From Akkermansia muciniphila (GTDB taxonomy: Bacteria; Verrucomicrobiota; Verrucomicrobiia; Limisphaerales; SIAT01): a stretch of 62,379 nucleotides of DNA. Shown piece after piece: positions 40,902 to 50,435 of this stretch (the first letter of the stretch is position 1; the number at the start of each line of letters is the position of its first letter). The translations under genes and the position numbers were made by a program. Location: contig CAMDJP010000010.1 in assembly GCA_945900775.1 (NCBI GenBank), positions 1-62,379 of the forward strand. Reading direction: 5' to 3'. A model generated the notes under the pieces. That model made no database searches and had not been told where the DNA came from. It saw only the letters and a program-made list of their open reading frames with translations.

Positions 40902-43900
40902 CTTCGCGAGAAACTCGGCGAGATTGTCAGCCACGATGAGCACGCCTTTCATAACGCGCCAGTGACCTGGGAGAGTGCAGAGATAAGGGTAGCGGCCCGG
41001 TTCCTTCGGCGCGTAGAAGGTGAGCTCCGCGCGGGCCTTCGGCGTGACGAGGCCGGTGTAGTGGAGAATCTTGGGCGAATCTGGGATGTAGTTCTTGGCC
41101 ATGCCGTTCGGGTCGGCGGCGAGTTTGTCCGCAAGTGCGCCAACCTCGGCTTCGGAGCCCCGCGCGCAGAGCACGAAATTGTGAATCATGAAGTCGGGGT
41201 TCTCGAAGATGAGGCGGACTTTTGCGCCGGGCTTCGCGTGAAGTTGTTTCGGCGCAAATTGCAAATCAGGAGCGGACTGCAAGCGAATCACTTCACCCCG
41301 CTCGGCGATGAGTTTCTCAAACTCCAAGCGCAGCGCAGCAAACTGCGCCTCATCCGCAGGCACACGCACGCCGCGGAGCCGCTGGCCGAGCGAATCGAAG
41401 ATATGCACCGCAGGTGGCTTGCCGCGCAGTTTGCGAAAGGTGATTTCGATCACATTTAAGCCGGGCGAAAGCTCCAGCGGCACCTGTTGGTCGCTGCTCC
41501 ACTGCGAATCGAACGAGAAGACCTGCACGCCGTTCAAGGAAACGTCTAGGTAGCTATATTTCACGGCAAGCGTCGCCGGCGACGCCGTGTCGGCGCTGAC
41601 AAAAGTGCGCTGGATGCCGTCACCCGCATCCTGCCACTGCGCAATCTTTGTCCCGGGTGCGATTTCGAGGACGGGGACGCTCGCCGAGATGAGCGGCTTT
41701 GTTCCGAGCTTCAGGTCGTTGAGCATTCGCTTCACCGCAGGCTCGGTCGCAACGAGGCCGCTGTGCAGTGCCGACTCCACCTTTGGAAAACGTGCGCGCA
41801 AGTGCGCGACGGCATCAATGACCTCCATGCGCACGCGCGGGTGCGGGTCACTGGACATAGTAATCAACGTGCTGACGAAGTCCGGAAGCCGGTCCGCCTG
41901 CAAACGCACGACGTGGACGGCTGCGGCACGGTATTCCGGCTTTGCGGATTTGCAGAGCGCGGCAAGCAGCGCGGGGCGCGTCTGTCCGAGACCCTCCGCG
42001 ACGAAGACCGTCTCCAGCATTGCTTGGTCCCGCTCAGCGTCTTGCGCGGGAAGTTTCGTAAGCCAGGCGTCCACAGCGGCGAGCCCAGGCTGGCCTAGTT
42101 TGCGCAAGCCGATGCGCGCATGATGCCGCACGATGTCCTGCGGATGCGTGAGCAGCGGGCAGAGTTCGGCGGCCTGAGCGTCCTCGATGCGCGGCCACTT
42201 TTTCTCCACCGGCCCAGTGGTTCGGATGATTCGCCAGATGCGGCCCTTCGTGTGATTCCAGCGCGGGTCGCGCATCGGGTTTTGCGCATGGCCGATAATC
42301 GTGCTGCTGAAATCTGAGACGTAGAGAGCGCCATCGAAACCAAACGCGACATCCGCCGGACGGAACGCAGCATTCGGCGAGGAGACAAGATCGAGGCGCC
42401 CCGAGGCGCGCGCTGCGCCGCCGTTGAAATCCACTTTCGAAATCGAGACAGCATGGTTGCCGAGCAAGGCCGCGCTCGCCATGCCCTGCTGATACTCCGA
42501 AGGGAAGTTCGGGCTCGAGATACTCGCCGCAGCACTGCCTTTGCCATAGCCGAGCACGTTGCCGTGATTGAACGGATGATACGCTCCCAGCGGCGCCCAC
42601 GTGAGGACAAGCCCATCGAGCACTACCCCGTCGCCATACATTTGGTAGGTGTTGCCCCAACGGTCGAAGGTGATTTTCCACGGGTTCGGCGTGATGCTCT
42701 GCCACTCGGTTTCTACACGGCCCGTGCGCAAATCGTGGCGGAGCGTCGTAGAGTCGACCGCGCGATGCACGCCGTAGGGCGTCTCGAATTGCGAGCGATG
42801 AAAAACGCCGTCACAAAACCAAATCGCTCCGGTCGGATCGGCCGCGATCATTCCGCCGTGATGAGAATCCGTCACGTCCACTCCGCGCAGTAGCTCGCGG
42901 CGCGTGTCGGCGCGACCGTCGCCATTCGTGTCCCGCATCAGCCAATGCCTCGGTTGCTCGGAGACGACGACCCCCTGCTCGGTGAAGGCGATGCCATCGA
43001 GCGCATCCAGCCCCTCGGCGAAGGTCGTGGACTTGTCCGCCTTGCCATCGCGATTGGTGTCTTCGAGGACGATGATTTTGTCCTCCTGCGGCTGGCCGGG
43101 GAGCGTGTGCGGAAAGCTCGGCATCGTGACGACCCACAGCCGCCCGCGTGCGTCGAACGCAATCTGCACCGGCGCGCGCAGTTCAGGGAATTGCTCGTCC
43201 GAGGCGAAGAGATTAACGGTGTAGCCATCGGCGACCTTGAATTCCGCCTGCGCTTCCGCAGCCCCGCGAACCACGCCGACGTCACCTTTGGAGCCGGGCT
43301 TTGTCCATGGCGCAGGCGGCGGGAGCCGGACGGGCGAGTAACTGGAGAACTTGGCCTCAGAGTTCGCGGCGAGCTCATGCACAATTGTTTCGGCTTTTTC
43401 GATGCGCTGGAAGTAGAGCGGGATTTCGGCGGCACGCTCGTCCGGTCGCTGGCGCTGGCCATAGTAAAGAATCCCGTTCTTGGGTCGCACGACCTCCTGG
43501 ACGAAATGTGCAAGCTGCGCCGCCGCAGACGCCACCTCTTTCACTCGTGCACGGCTGACTTTCGCAAGTGCCGCATCGCCGACGATGGCACTGGCAATCA
43601 CCTGCGCCATCAAGCGGTTGCCGTCATCGTTGAGATGGATGCCGTTTGTCGTCAGCGATGCTTGGCGTTTCGCAAAAGCAGCACGGCTGACCGAGAAAAG
43701 ATCCACGAACAGTGCCCCGCGCGCTTTCGCTGCGTCGGCGAGTGCCGCAGCATACAGTGCGACCTCCGCATTGCGCGCCGCCACATCCGGCTGCCGCTCC
43801 AGCGCGCTGTCCTCCACCGCGGTCGGCGAAAGTACCACGAGCTTCGCACCCGGGTGCAGGCGCGCGATCTGATCCAGATACCCAACTAGCTGGGTTCGGA

Positions 43901-44270
43901 ATGCGGGCAGTCCGATCGCGCCGCCGAACGCCTCATTCATGCCGTAGCCGACCACCACGACCTTTGCAGGCCAGGCGACGAGCAGTTCCTTCATGTGCCC
44001 CGCGTAACCTTCGGCGCGCAGGCGATTGCCGACTTCATCGCCGGTCCACGCGAAGCTTCGGAAGCGCAGATTTTTTCCCGGCAGTGCGAGTTGAACGAGC
44101 GCCTCGAGCTCACCGTGTTCGAGCAATCGCTCGACCATCGAGTTGCCGTAAAAAAGAATCGTGTCGTTCTTGGCGAGCGACAGGGCAGCTCCGGCGGATG
44201 GCTCGGCGGCGAACGCAGCCACCCGCAACAGCAACACCGCGGCGATGGCGTGACGCAACAGGAGTTTCAT
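40368..44270 (-). CDS. Giant PVC-type cytochrome protein: SGNH, propeller, cupredoxin, haem
   Basis: Secreted protein of 1300 residues. In order: signal peptide (1-21); SGNH/GDSL-like domain (about 35-235, FYGNSMVERL and NGIHLNDDGN); a membrane-bound-dehydrogenase-type beta-propeller (about 345-700); helical HEAT-like repeats (about 710-840); a strand-rich region; a cupredoxin-like domain (about 1000-1110) with candidate copper ligands in DFMIHN and YLCTLPGHWRVM; and a cytochrome c domain with CAQCH at 1164-1168. A Met in SLMPA near 1265 may be the sixth haem ligand. It is 32 bp downstream of a larger paralogue and shares a nearly identical C-terminus with it. Substrate is unknown. Confidence 0.9.
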   Translation of the reverse strand: MKLLLRHAIAAVLLLRVAAFAAEPSAGAALSLAKNDTILFYGNSMVERLLEHGELEALVQLALPGKNLRFRSFAWTGDEVGNRLRAEGYAGHMKELLVAWPAKVVVVGYGMNEAFGGAIGLPAFRTQLVGYLDQIARLHPGAKLVVLSPTAVEDSALERQPDVAARNAEVALYAAALADAAKARGALFVDLFSVSRAAFAKRQASLTTNGIHLNDDGNRLMAQVIASAIVGDAALAKVSRARVKEVASAAAQLAHFVQEVVRPKNGILYYGQRQRPDERAAEIPLYFQRIEKAETIVHELAANSEAKFSSYSPVRLPPPAPWTKPGSKGDVGVVRGAAEAQAEFKVADGYTVNLFASDEQFPELRAPVQIAFDARGRLWVVTMPSFPHTLPGQPQEDKIIVLEDTNRDGKADKSTTFAEGLDALDGIAFTEQGVVVSEQPRHWLMRDTNGDGRADTRRELLRGVDVTDSHHGGMIAADPTGAIWFCDGVFHRSQFETPYGVHRAVDSTTLRHDLRTGRVETEWQSITPNPWKITFDRWGNTYQMYGDGVVLDGLVLTWAPLGAYHPFNHGNVLGYGKGSAAASISSPNFPSEYQQGMASAALLGNHAVSISKVDFNGGAARASGRLDLVSSPNAAFRPADVAFGFDGALYVSDFSSTIIGHAQNPMRDPRWNHTKGRIWRIIRTTGPVEKKWPRIEDAQAAELCPLLTHPQDIVRHHARIGLRKLGQPGLAAVDAWLTKLPAQDAERDQAMLETVFVAEGLGQTRPALLAALCKSAKPEYRAAAVHVVRLQADRLPDFVSTLITMSSDPHPRVRMEVIDAVAHLRARFPKVESALHSGLVATEPAVKRMLNDLKLGTKPLISASVPVLEIAPGTKIAQWQDAGDGIQRTFVSADTASPATLAVKYSYLDVSLNGVQVFSFDSQWSSDQQVPLELSPGLNVIEITFRKLRGKPPAVHIFDSLGQRLRGVRVPADEAQFAALRLEFEKLIAERGEVIRLQSAPDLQFAPKQLHAKPGAKVRLIFENPDFMIHNFVLCARGSEAEVGALADKLAADPNGMAKNYIPDSPKILHYTGLVTPKARAELTFYAPKEPGRYPYLCTLPGHWRVMKGVLIVADNLAEFLAKNPEPIVKVTEWKLTDFTDDLKRVGQHRNFARGQQQFTALACAQCHQLGKEGVAFGPSLSDMVKKFKGDAKAVLQEILEPSKALEDKYRNVTLELGDENSLSGLILAEDATSVTIQTGPTAAQVQKVAKSAIKSRKASALSLMPAALLNGLDKEQILDLLAYLLAEGKADNAAFKHAH

Positions 44271-44302
44271 CGACCGCTTTGCGGTGGCTTCGACCCGCCG
44301 AC

Positions 44303-44836
44303 TTAGTGCGCGTGCTTGAATGCGGGGTTATCGGCTTTGCCTTCGGCGAGCAAGTAGGCCAGCAGGTCGAGGATTTGCTCCTTGTCCAGTCCGTTCAGCA
44401 ACGCGGCGGGCATCAGCGAGAGCGCGGAAACTTTGCGCGACTTGATGGCGCTCTTCGCGACTTTCTGCACCTGCGCGGCGGTCGGGCCGGTCTGGATGGT
44501 CACGCTCGTGGCGTCCTCGGCGAGGATGAGGCCGGAGAGGGAGTTCTCATCGCCGAGGTTCAGCGTCACGTTGCGATACTTCTCTTCGATGGCTTTGGAG
44601 GGTTCGAGGATTTCCTGCAACACGGCTTTGGCGTCGCCTTTGTATTTCGTCACCACGTCGCTGAGGCTCGGGCCGAACGCGACGCCTTCCTTGCCGAGTT
44701 GATGGCACTGCGCGCAGGCGAGCGCGGTGAACTGTTGCTGGCCGCGCGCGAAGTTGCGGTGCGTGCCGACGCGCTTCAGGTCGTCGGTGAAGTCGGCGAG
44801 CTTCCACTCGGTAACTTTGAGGACTGGTTCAGGGTT
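44303..44836 (-). repeat. Near-identical cytochrome c module, copy 2
   Basis: Counterpart of 40368-40901. The near-identity is confined to the haem module and its preceding linker (from NPEPVLKVTEWKL onward). Confidence 0.85.
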
Positions 44837-47800
44837 CTTGGCGAGGAACTCGGCGGGGTTATTCGCCACGATGAGCACGCCGCGCATGATGAGGTGGTGA
44901 CCGGGGAACGAGCAGACGTAGGGATACGCGCCTTCGATCTGCGGCGCAGTGAACTCGATAACCTGTTCCTTGCCGTGGTCAATGAGCTTGCTGGCCCAGA
45001 GGATGTCCGAGCTTTGCGGAACGAAGCCGACTTCAAAGCCCTTCGCGCCGAGCGCGATGGCCTTCTCGCCGATCTCGTTCGCTTTGCCCGGCTTCACGAG
45101 CAGAATGTTGTGTGGCATGAAGTCTGGGTTGGCGAAGGTCAGCTTGATTTTCTTGCCGGGCTTCACGGCAATTTGCTTCACGTCATACATCATCTTCTCG
45201 GGAATGGTGCCGATGCGGATGGTGGTGAGCTCCGGCGTGTCGGACAGGATGCCGGACTTCTGCGCGGCAACTTCCTGCAAGCCCGCGATGACGCCGCCGC
45301 GCGTGGAAGCCTCCACGTTGAACCACAGGTGCTTCACGGTGTTTGCGGCAATGCGCGCGTGCGGCTCAGGAGACTTGAGCACCTGTTCGAGCAGCGGGAT
45401 ATTCTGCACGTTGTGCTGCTGGTAGAGCCACAGGGCTTCGAGCAACGCATGTGCGTGCTCGGTCTTCGTCGGGTCGAATTGCTTCAGCCAGCTCTGCGTG
45501 GCGGCGATGACTTCCTTCGTGTCGCGCCCACTCAACTCGACGCGGGTGCGATGACGCACACCGTCGGCAGCGTGCTTCAAGTTCTCGAGCAGCGCGGGAA
45601 TGGGCTGGCCGGCGATGGCCACGGGCTTTTGCAACGGGCGGTCCTTGGCCGTGACGCGGTAGATGCGGCCGTGTTTGTGGTCGCGGCTCGGGTCGCGAAC
45701 ATTGTGCTGCATGTGGCCGATGATGACGTTGTGCCAGTCGGACACGTAGAGCGCGCCGTCGGCTCCGAAAATGGCGTCGGAGGGGCGGAAGTTTTTATCG
45801 CCGCTCATGAGCAAGCCGCGCGACTTGTCCTGGGTCTTCGTGCCGTCAGCATTTTCTCTCGTCACGATTAATTCATCGCCCGCGGGCTCGCCCCAAACGA
45901 TGCCGTTGGTGCCGTTACGTGCGAGGCTGTAGTGCTTGATGCCGAGGAAACCGATGACGTTCATGATGAGAAAGTTACCCTGCATGGACTCGGGAAAGTG
46001 CGTGCTGGAGACGACTTCACAGGCGGTCACAGGGCGAACTTCCTTCTTAAGCAGCGTGGACATCTTGAAACCCTTCCCGTCGGGGCGAACTTGGAATGCG
46101 TTGCCGCCCGTGCCGTCGGTCGCGAAGTGGTAACCCCAGCGGTCGAAAGCGATACCGTGCGGGTTTGGTGAATTGCCTGCGTGCATCGCGATGGTGAAAC
46201 GGCGGGGGTCAAAGCGATACATCGCACTCGCGCCGGTCTGGAGCGAGGAGCCCCACGGATGCTCGTGGTTGTGCTGCATGAAGACGCCACTCTGCCAATA
46301 GATGCCGCCGTCTGGCCCCATGATGAGGTTGTTCGCGCCGTGGTGCGTGTCGGAAGAATCCAAACCTTGCAGCATCACGATGCGCACGTCGGCCTTGTCG
46401 TCGCCGTCGGTGTCCTTGAGGAAAATGATTTCCGGCGGGCACGTGACGAGCACGCCGCCGCCCCAGAACTCGAAGCCGAGCGGATTCTGAATCTTGGCAA
46501 ACTCGGTCATGCGGTCGGCTTTGCCGTCGTTGTTGTCGTCGTGGAAAATGAGCAGCGCATCGTTCATCGGCTTGAGCGGCTCCCACATTGGGTAGGTCGG
46601 CCACACGGACGCCCACAGCCGGCCCTTCGCGTCCACCTGCATCTGCACGGGGTTGATAAGCTGCGGGAAACGCGCCTCGTCGGCGAAGAGGTTCGCCTCG
46701 AAACCCTTCGCCACGGCCATATGTTTGAGGCCTTCCTCGCCGCTGATGTAGCGGAGTGCGCCTTCCTTCACGGCGCTGGAACTCTTGCTCTTGCCGCCGA
46801 CGTTCGAGATGACGGGCACGGGCCGGGGCACGTTGCTGTCGTCAATGGCCTTGTTCTTGCCGACCGCGCGCGCCCAAACGCGCTCATCGCGGTTCGCGGT
46901 CAGCACATCAAACATCGCCAGCTCGTGCTGGAGGACCACGGCGTTGTTCTGGCCGTCCACGAAGGTCAGTGTCGAGCGACCGCCGAACACGTCATTGCCG
47001 TCGCGGGAACGGTAGCGAGCGTGCCAGTGAACGTCCTTGTCCAACACGGCGGCGCGCAGCGATTCCATCGAGTCGGACGCAGTGACGGACTTTTTGAATA
47101 GCGCCTTGGCGACGACCTCGGCGAGCTGGCGGTTGCCCTCTTCGGTGAGGTGAATGCCATTGATGGTGAGCGGCGTCTTCGCGGCCTTGAAGAGCGCGAG
47201 CGACGGGTGGAACAAGTCCACGAACGCCACGCCCGCTTCCTTCGCGGCGGCCTCGGTGGCTTTCGTGTAAGCCTCAAGTTGAACGTTGTGCGCCTTGCCG
47301 TCGGGCACGTTCGGACTGCGCGTGTCCTCGTGCGCGATGGGACTGAAGAGGACGATGCGCGGGAAGCTCTTGCCGTTTGCCTTCGAGGCGCGCGTGCGGC
47401 GCACGAAGTCTACGAGCTGCTTCTGGTAATCGTCCGGCTTGTTATCGAACGACTCATTGTAACCGAAGAAGGCGAAGACAACGTCGGCCTTCACCTGCTG
47501 CAAATAGGTCGTGATGGATGGGATGCCGCTGCTGCGCGGGTAAGAATTCGGGCGGTCGCCGCTGGAGCTGAGATTGCGGAAGCGTACCTGCTGACTGCCG
47601 AGTTGGCTCTGGAGTAACGTCTCAAACCAGCCGTCGTGCTGCATGCGGTCGGGCAGACCGTTGCCGAGGATAGCCACGCTGTCGCCAGCGTTGAACTTGA
47701 ACGGCGACGGGTCGCGATAGTCGGCAGGCACCTCGGCGAGCACAGGGCCAGCGGGCGCGGCTTTCTTGCCGTCACCCTTCTTTCCGTCGCCCTTCGCGGC

Positions 47801-49438
47801 GGCGACCTGCGTGACGCCTTTGCCCATCGGCTGGCCGGGTTTGCCGTCGTAGTTAAGGTAAGCCAGCTTTCCACCGGCCTTCACATCAATCTCCATCCCT
47901 TGCGGAGCCGCGATGCTCGACGCGCGAAAAACTTCCTTCCGGTCCGCATCGAGGAGCATCAGCGTGAAACCATCGAGACGATTCTCGAAACCGCCGCGGT
48001 TCCAGATTCCAGCCTTTTCGATGTCGGCCACCGTGCCGAGGTCAACCTCCCACCATGGGTTGGCTGTGCCAGCGTTCAAGGTATGCGTCTGCCCGTCCTT
48101 GCCCCAGTCGGAATCCTTGTTGCCATCAATGCCGCGTGAGGCTGCGCCATCGGCTTCCGTGGTCGATTGCGTCGCTTTGCCCGCGCGCGCGATGTTCTTA
48201 CCGCCGGAGAAAACTTCGACTTCCGCGAGCGTGAGGATCCGTTTGTTGCCCGGCAGCTCGACGCGAACGAAGCGCGCAGGCTTGCCCGTCGGGACGGTTC
48301 CGACGGCGGCCTTCGTTCCGCATGTCGGGTCCGATGCATCGGGCTTGGCGGGCGCAGGCGCAGGTTTCGTATCAGCCTTCTTCGGGTCCGCCTTCTTGTT
48401 TTCGCCCTTCTTCACCTTTGGCTCGGGCTTCTTCACGTCGTTGTTCCCCGGAATCTGGCTCTCAAAGCCTGCATACATCTCCGGCTTGATGCCACGCGCG
48501 TAAGCTCCGCCGTTGTAGGTGTTCGGCTTGAACGGCCCGACGAACGCGATGTTCAGGTCCGGCTTGATGGCGCTCTCCAAACCGACCGCCCAGAAAATTC
48601 CGTTCATCACCAAGCGGCGGTAGCCCTCGTTCGTGATGTCCTCCGACGTGCCGTAAAGCGTGGTGAAAACGCGACCCACCTTGCCCGATGCGGACTTGTA
48701 AGTGCGCGTCCACTCGGACGGCTGCGGGGGCTTCTTGTCGTCGGCGGGAGAGTCAGGCGTCATGCCGTTGAGCGGCTGGGCCATTGTGAGAATCTCGCCG
48801 TCCGTCGGCTTGCCCACGTAACCGCCGACCTGCACCCACACGTCCTTCACGCCGCGCAGGATGGGATGCGACGCCTTCTCCGGCACGAGGGTGATGCGCG
48901 TGCTCTGCCGATGGTTCTGGCCGTAGTGCCCCACCCACGTCTGCCCGAGCACCTGATGGCCGAAGCCGAGTTCGTAGCCGGGCTCCTTCGCGTTGTAATT
49001 GTATTTGGTGTAAGGCTCCTTCGTCCCGCTGAACGCGTGCGTCGCCGTCCGCAGCCCGACAACCGGCCCGCCGCGCTTGAGATACTCGTCAATGTGCTTC
49101 ATCTGCTCCGGGGGCAAGTGCTGGAAGCGGAGGAACACCACCGCGAGATCCGCCGAGGCGAGCGCCTCCAAGCCCGGGATGTTCGAGGGGTCGCCCGCGC
49201 TGATGTGGCCGTTCGCATCAATGTCGAAGAGCACGGTGCATTTGAAACCGTGGTGTTTGGCGAGAATGCGCGCCATCGCCGGCAGCGACTCCTCGGACCG
49301 ATACTCATGGTCGCCCGCGATGAAGACGAGGTGCTTGCCCTTGCCCGGGCCATCCGTACCTTGGAAGACGAGCGGCGCAGCACGGAGGGAGGTTGCGGCC
49401 AGTGCGAAAAAAGCCAGTAGAGAGACGAGTTGTTTCAT
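44303..49438 (-). CDS. Giant PVC-type cytochrome protein: ThuA, discoidin, SGNH, propeller, cupredoxin, haem
   Basis: Secreted protein of 1711 residues. In order: signal peptide (1-20); ThuA-like domain (about 33-290, VFIAGDHEYRSEESLP); a Lys/Pro linker (about 345-385); an F5/8 type C discoidin-like domain (about 395-525); a short linker; an SGNH hydrolase domain (about 600-800, ILGNGLPDRM, FFGYNESFD, TINGIHLTEEGN); a dehydrogenase-type propeller (about 890-1250); HEAT-like helices; a cupredoxin-like domain with PHN and YVCSFPGHHLIM; and a cytochrome c domain with CAQCH at 1575-1579. It probably binds polysaccharide and passes electrons through copper and haem; that role is inferred. Confidence 0.9.
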   Translation of the reverse strand: MKQLVSLLAFFALAATSLRAAPLVFQGTDGPGKGKHLVFIAGDHEYRSEESLPAMARILAKHHGFKCTVLFDIDANGHISAGDPSNIPGLEALASADLAVVFLRFQHLPPEQMKHIDEYLKRGGPVVGLRTATHAFSGTKEPYTKYNYNAKEPGYELGFGHQVLGQTWVGHYGQNHRQSTRITLVPEKASHPILRGVKDVWVQVGGYVGKPTDGEILTMAQPLNGMTPDSPADDKKPPQPSEWTRTYKSASGKVGRVFTTLYGTSEDITNEGYRRLVMNGIFWAVGLESAIKPDLNIAFVGPFKPNTYNGGAYARGIKPEMYAGFESQIPGNNDVKKPEPKVKKGENKKADPKKADTKPAPAPAKPDASDPTCGTKAAVGTVPTGKPARFVRVELPGNKRILTLAEVEVFSGGKNIARAGKATQSTTEADGAASRGIDGNKDSDWGKDGQTHTLNAGTANPWWEVDLGTVADIEKAGIWNRGGFENRLDGFTLMLLDADRKEVFRASSIAAPQGMEIDVKAGGKLAYLNYDGKPGQPMGKGVTQVAAAKGDGKKGDGKKAAPAGPVLAEVPADYRDPSPFKFNAGDSVAILGNGLPDRMQHDGWFETLLQSQLGSQQVRFRNLSSSGDRPNSYPRSSGIPSITTYLQQVKADVVFAFFGYNESFDNKPDDYQKQLVDFVRRTRASKANGKSFPRIVLFSPIAHEDTRSPNVPDGKAHNVQLEAYTKATEAAAKEAGVAFVDLFHPSLALFKAAKTPLTINGIHLTEEGNRQLAEVVAKALFKKSVTASDSMESLRAAVLDKDVHWHARYRSRDGNDVFGGRSTLTFVDGQNNAVVLQHELAMFDVLTANRDERVWARAVGKNKAIDDSNVPRPVPVISNVGGKSKSSSAVKEGALRYISGEEGLKHMAVAKGFEANLFADEARFPQLINPVQMQVDAKGRLWASVWPTYPMWEPLKPMNDALLIFHDDNNDGKADRMTEFAKIQNPLGFEFWGGGVLVTCPPEIIFLKDTDGDDKADVRIVMLQGLDSSDTHHGANNLIMGPDGGIYWQSGVFMQHNHEHPWGSSLQTGASAMYRFDPRRFTIAMHAGNSPNPHGIAFDRWGYHFATDGTGGNAFQVRPDGKGFKMSTLLKKEVRPVTACEVVSSTHFPESMQGNFLIMNVIGFLGIKHYSLARNGTNGIVWGEPAGDELIVTRENADGTKTQDKSRGLLMSGDKNFRPSDAIFGADGALYVSDWHNVIIGHMQHNVRDPSRDHKHGRIYRVTAKDRPLQKPVAIAGQPIPALLENLKHAADGVRHRTRVELSGRDTKEVIAATQSWLKQFDPTKTEHAHALLEALWLYQQHNVQNIPLLEQVLKSPEPHARIAANTVKHLWFNVEASTRGGVIAGLQEVAAQKSGILSDTPELTTIRIGTIPEKMMYDVKQIAVKPGKKIKLTFANPDFMPHNILLVKPGKANEIGEKAIALGAKGFEVGFVPQSSDILWASKLIDHGKEQVIEFTAPQIEGAYPYVCSFPGHHLIMRGVLIVANNPAEFLAKNPEPVLKVTEWKLADFTDDLKRVGTHRNFARGQQQFTALACAQCHQLGKEGVAFGPSLSDVVTKYKGDAKAVLQEILEPSKAIEEKYRNVTLNLGDENSLSGLILAEDATSVTIQTGPTAAQVQKVAKSAIKSRKVSALSLMPAALLNGLDKEQILDLLAYLLAEGKADNPAFKHAH

Positions 49439-49503
49439 GTAATTGATGACGTTAATGGGGAGTTAAAAATAAGTAGTTCATGCCTTGAAATACAAGCGAA
49501 TAT

Positions 49504-49599
49504 TTATTCAGAATCATTAGTTCGTCCTTTGGACCGCGGCTCGGCGGCGTGCAGCGCAGCCAGCGGCGCGAGCAGCAGAGCGGCGAGGAGGGTGTTCAT
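49504..49599 (-). pseudogene. Orphan signal-peptide ORF
   Basis: An ATG that overlaps the SGNH esterase stop (ATGA) opens a 31-residue frame: a clean signal peptide (MNTLLAALLLAPLAALHAAE) followed by ten hydrophilic residues and a TAA. Nothing recognisable follows. It is best read as the stump of a secreted-protein gene whose body has been deleted. It is too short for a working exported protein. Confidence 0.55.
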
Positions 49600-50435
49600 G
49601 GGATAAGTTTTTTCAAAATGGGTTTCAGCTTCTCTGCATACACCGTATAGCCAGCAGGCGAGAGGTGGATGTTGTCCGGTGTGAAAAGCTCTTTCTTGAT
49701 CGTGCCGTCAGTATTGGTGAAATCGGCCCAGAGGTCTAGCACGGCCACTTTTGGACGGCTGTCGAGTTTCAGCGGGGCGAGCGCAGCGTTGGCCTTCTTG
49801 ATGTCCTCGTAGAAGCGATTGCCGGGTGAGTGGGCGGGCAGGATTTTTGCGACGACGATGGCGGCAGCGGGGAACTTCTCGCGCAGATTCTTCACGCACA
49901 TCTGAATGCCGAGCGCGGCAGCCTCGATGCCAGTCTCGGGAGTGAAGAACATGTTGTTGTTGCCAATCATGAGCACGATGGCTTTCGGCTGGAGGCCCTC
50001 GACGCCGCCGTGGTCGAGACGCCAGAGCACGTTCTGAGTCTTGTCGCCGCCAATGCCGATGTTGACGGCTTTGAGGTCGGGGAAGTGCTTTTCCCATGAT
50101 TCACCCCATTGAATCGTGATGCTATCGCCAACGAGCAGCACATCGAGCGGACCCTTGTTGGCCTGCACCGTCTTCACATGCGCCTCGTGGAGCTTCAGCC
50201 ACGCATCGCCGCCGAAGAATCCCGCGCTCGGCACCTGCGGCCAAAGCTGCGGCAGATGCTTCTTGGTTTCACGTCCCGGACGGCGCTCGTGTTCGGCTTT
50301 CCCAACCACATACGCCCGCTCCTCCGCCGTGAGCGGCCAACCGGTCTTCTGCGGCTCGCCGGTTTGATAAGGGTAGTCAATAGCCGCTACTGAAAGTGAA
50401 GTGAGGGCGGTGAGAAGTGCGAGGGCGGGTTTCAT
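49596..50435 (-). CDS. SGNH/GDSL-type esterase, secreted
   Basis: The 279 residues have a signal peptide (about 1-18) and an SGNH hydrolase fold like platelet-activating-factor acetylhydrolase IB. The catalytic Ser is S105 in VGDSI; the oxyanion Gly and Asn are in GIGGDKTQN and MIGNNN; the C-terminal D-x-x-H is in DNIHLSPAGY near residue 256. Such enzymes remove acetyl or other acyl groups from sugars or lipids. Start and stop both overlap neighbouring genes as ATGA, with the photolyase upstream. The link to a photolyase is unusual and may be incidental. Confidence 0.88.
   Translation of the reverse strand: MKPALALLTALTSLSVAAIDYPYQTGEPQKTGWPLTAEERAYVVGKAEHERRPGRETKKHLPQLWPQVPSAGFFGGDAWLKLHEAHVKTVQANKGPLDVLLVGDSITIQWGESWEKHFPDLKAVNIGIGGDKTQNVLWRLDHGGVEGLQPKAIVLMIGNNNMFFTPETGIEAAALGIQMCVKNLREKFPAAAIVVAKILPAHSPGNRFYEDIKKANAALAPLKLDSRPKVAVLDLWADFTNTDGTIKKELFTPDNIHLSPAGYTVYAEKLKPILKKLIP

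Noticed and set aside
49439-49503. Promoter of the 1711-residue gene (TTGTAT, 17 bp, TTATTT on the minus strand)
   Set aside because: The -10 box matches the consensus at only two positions.
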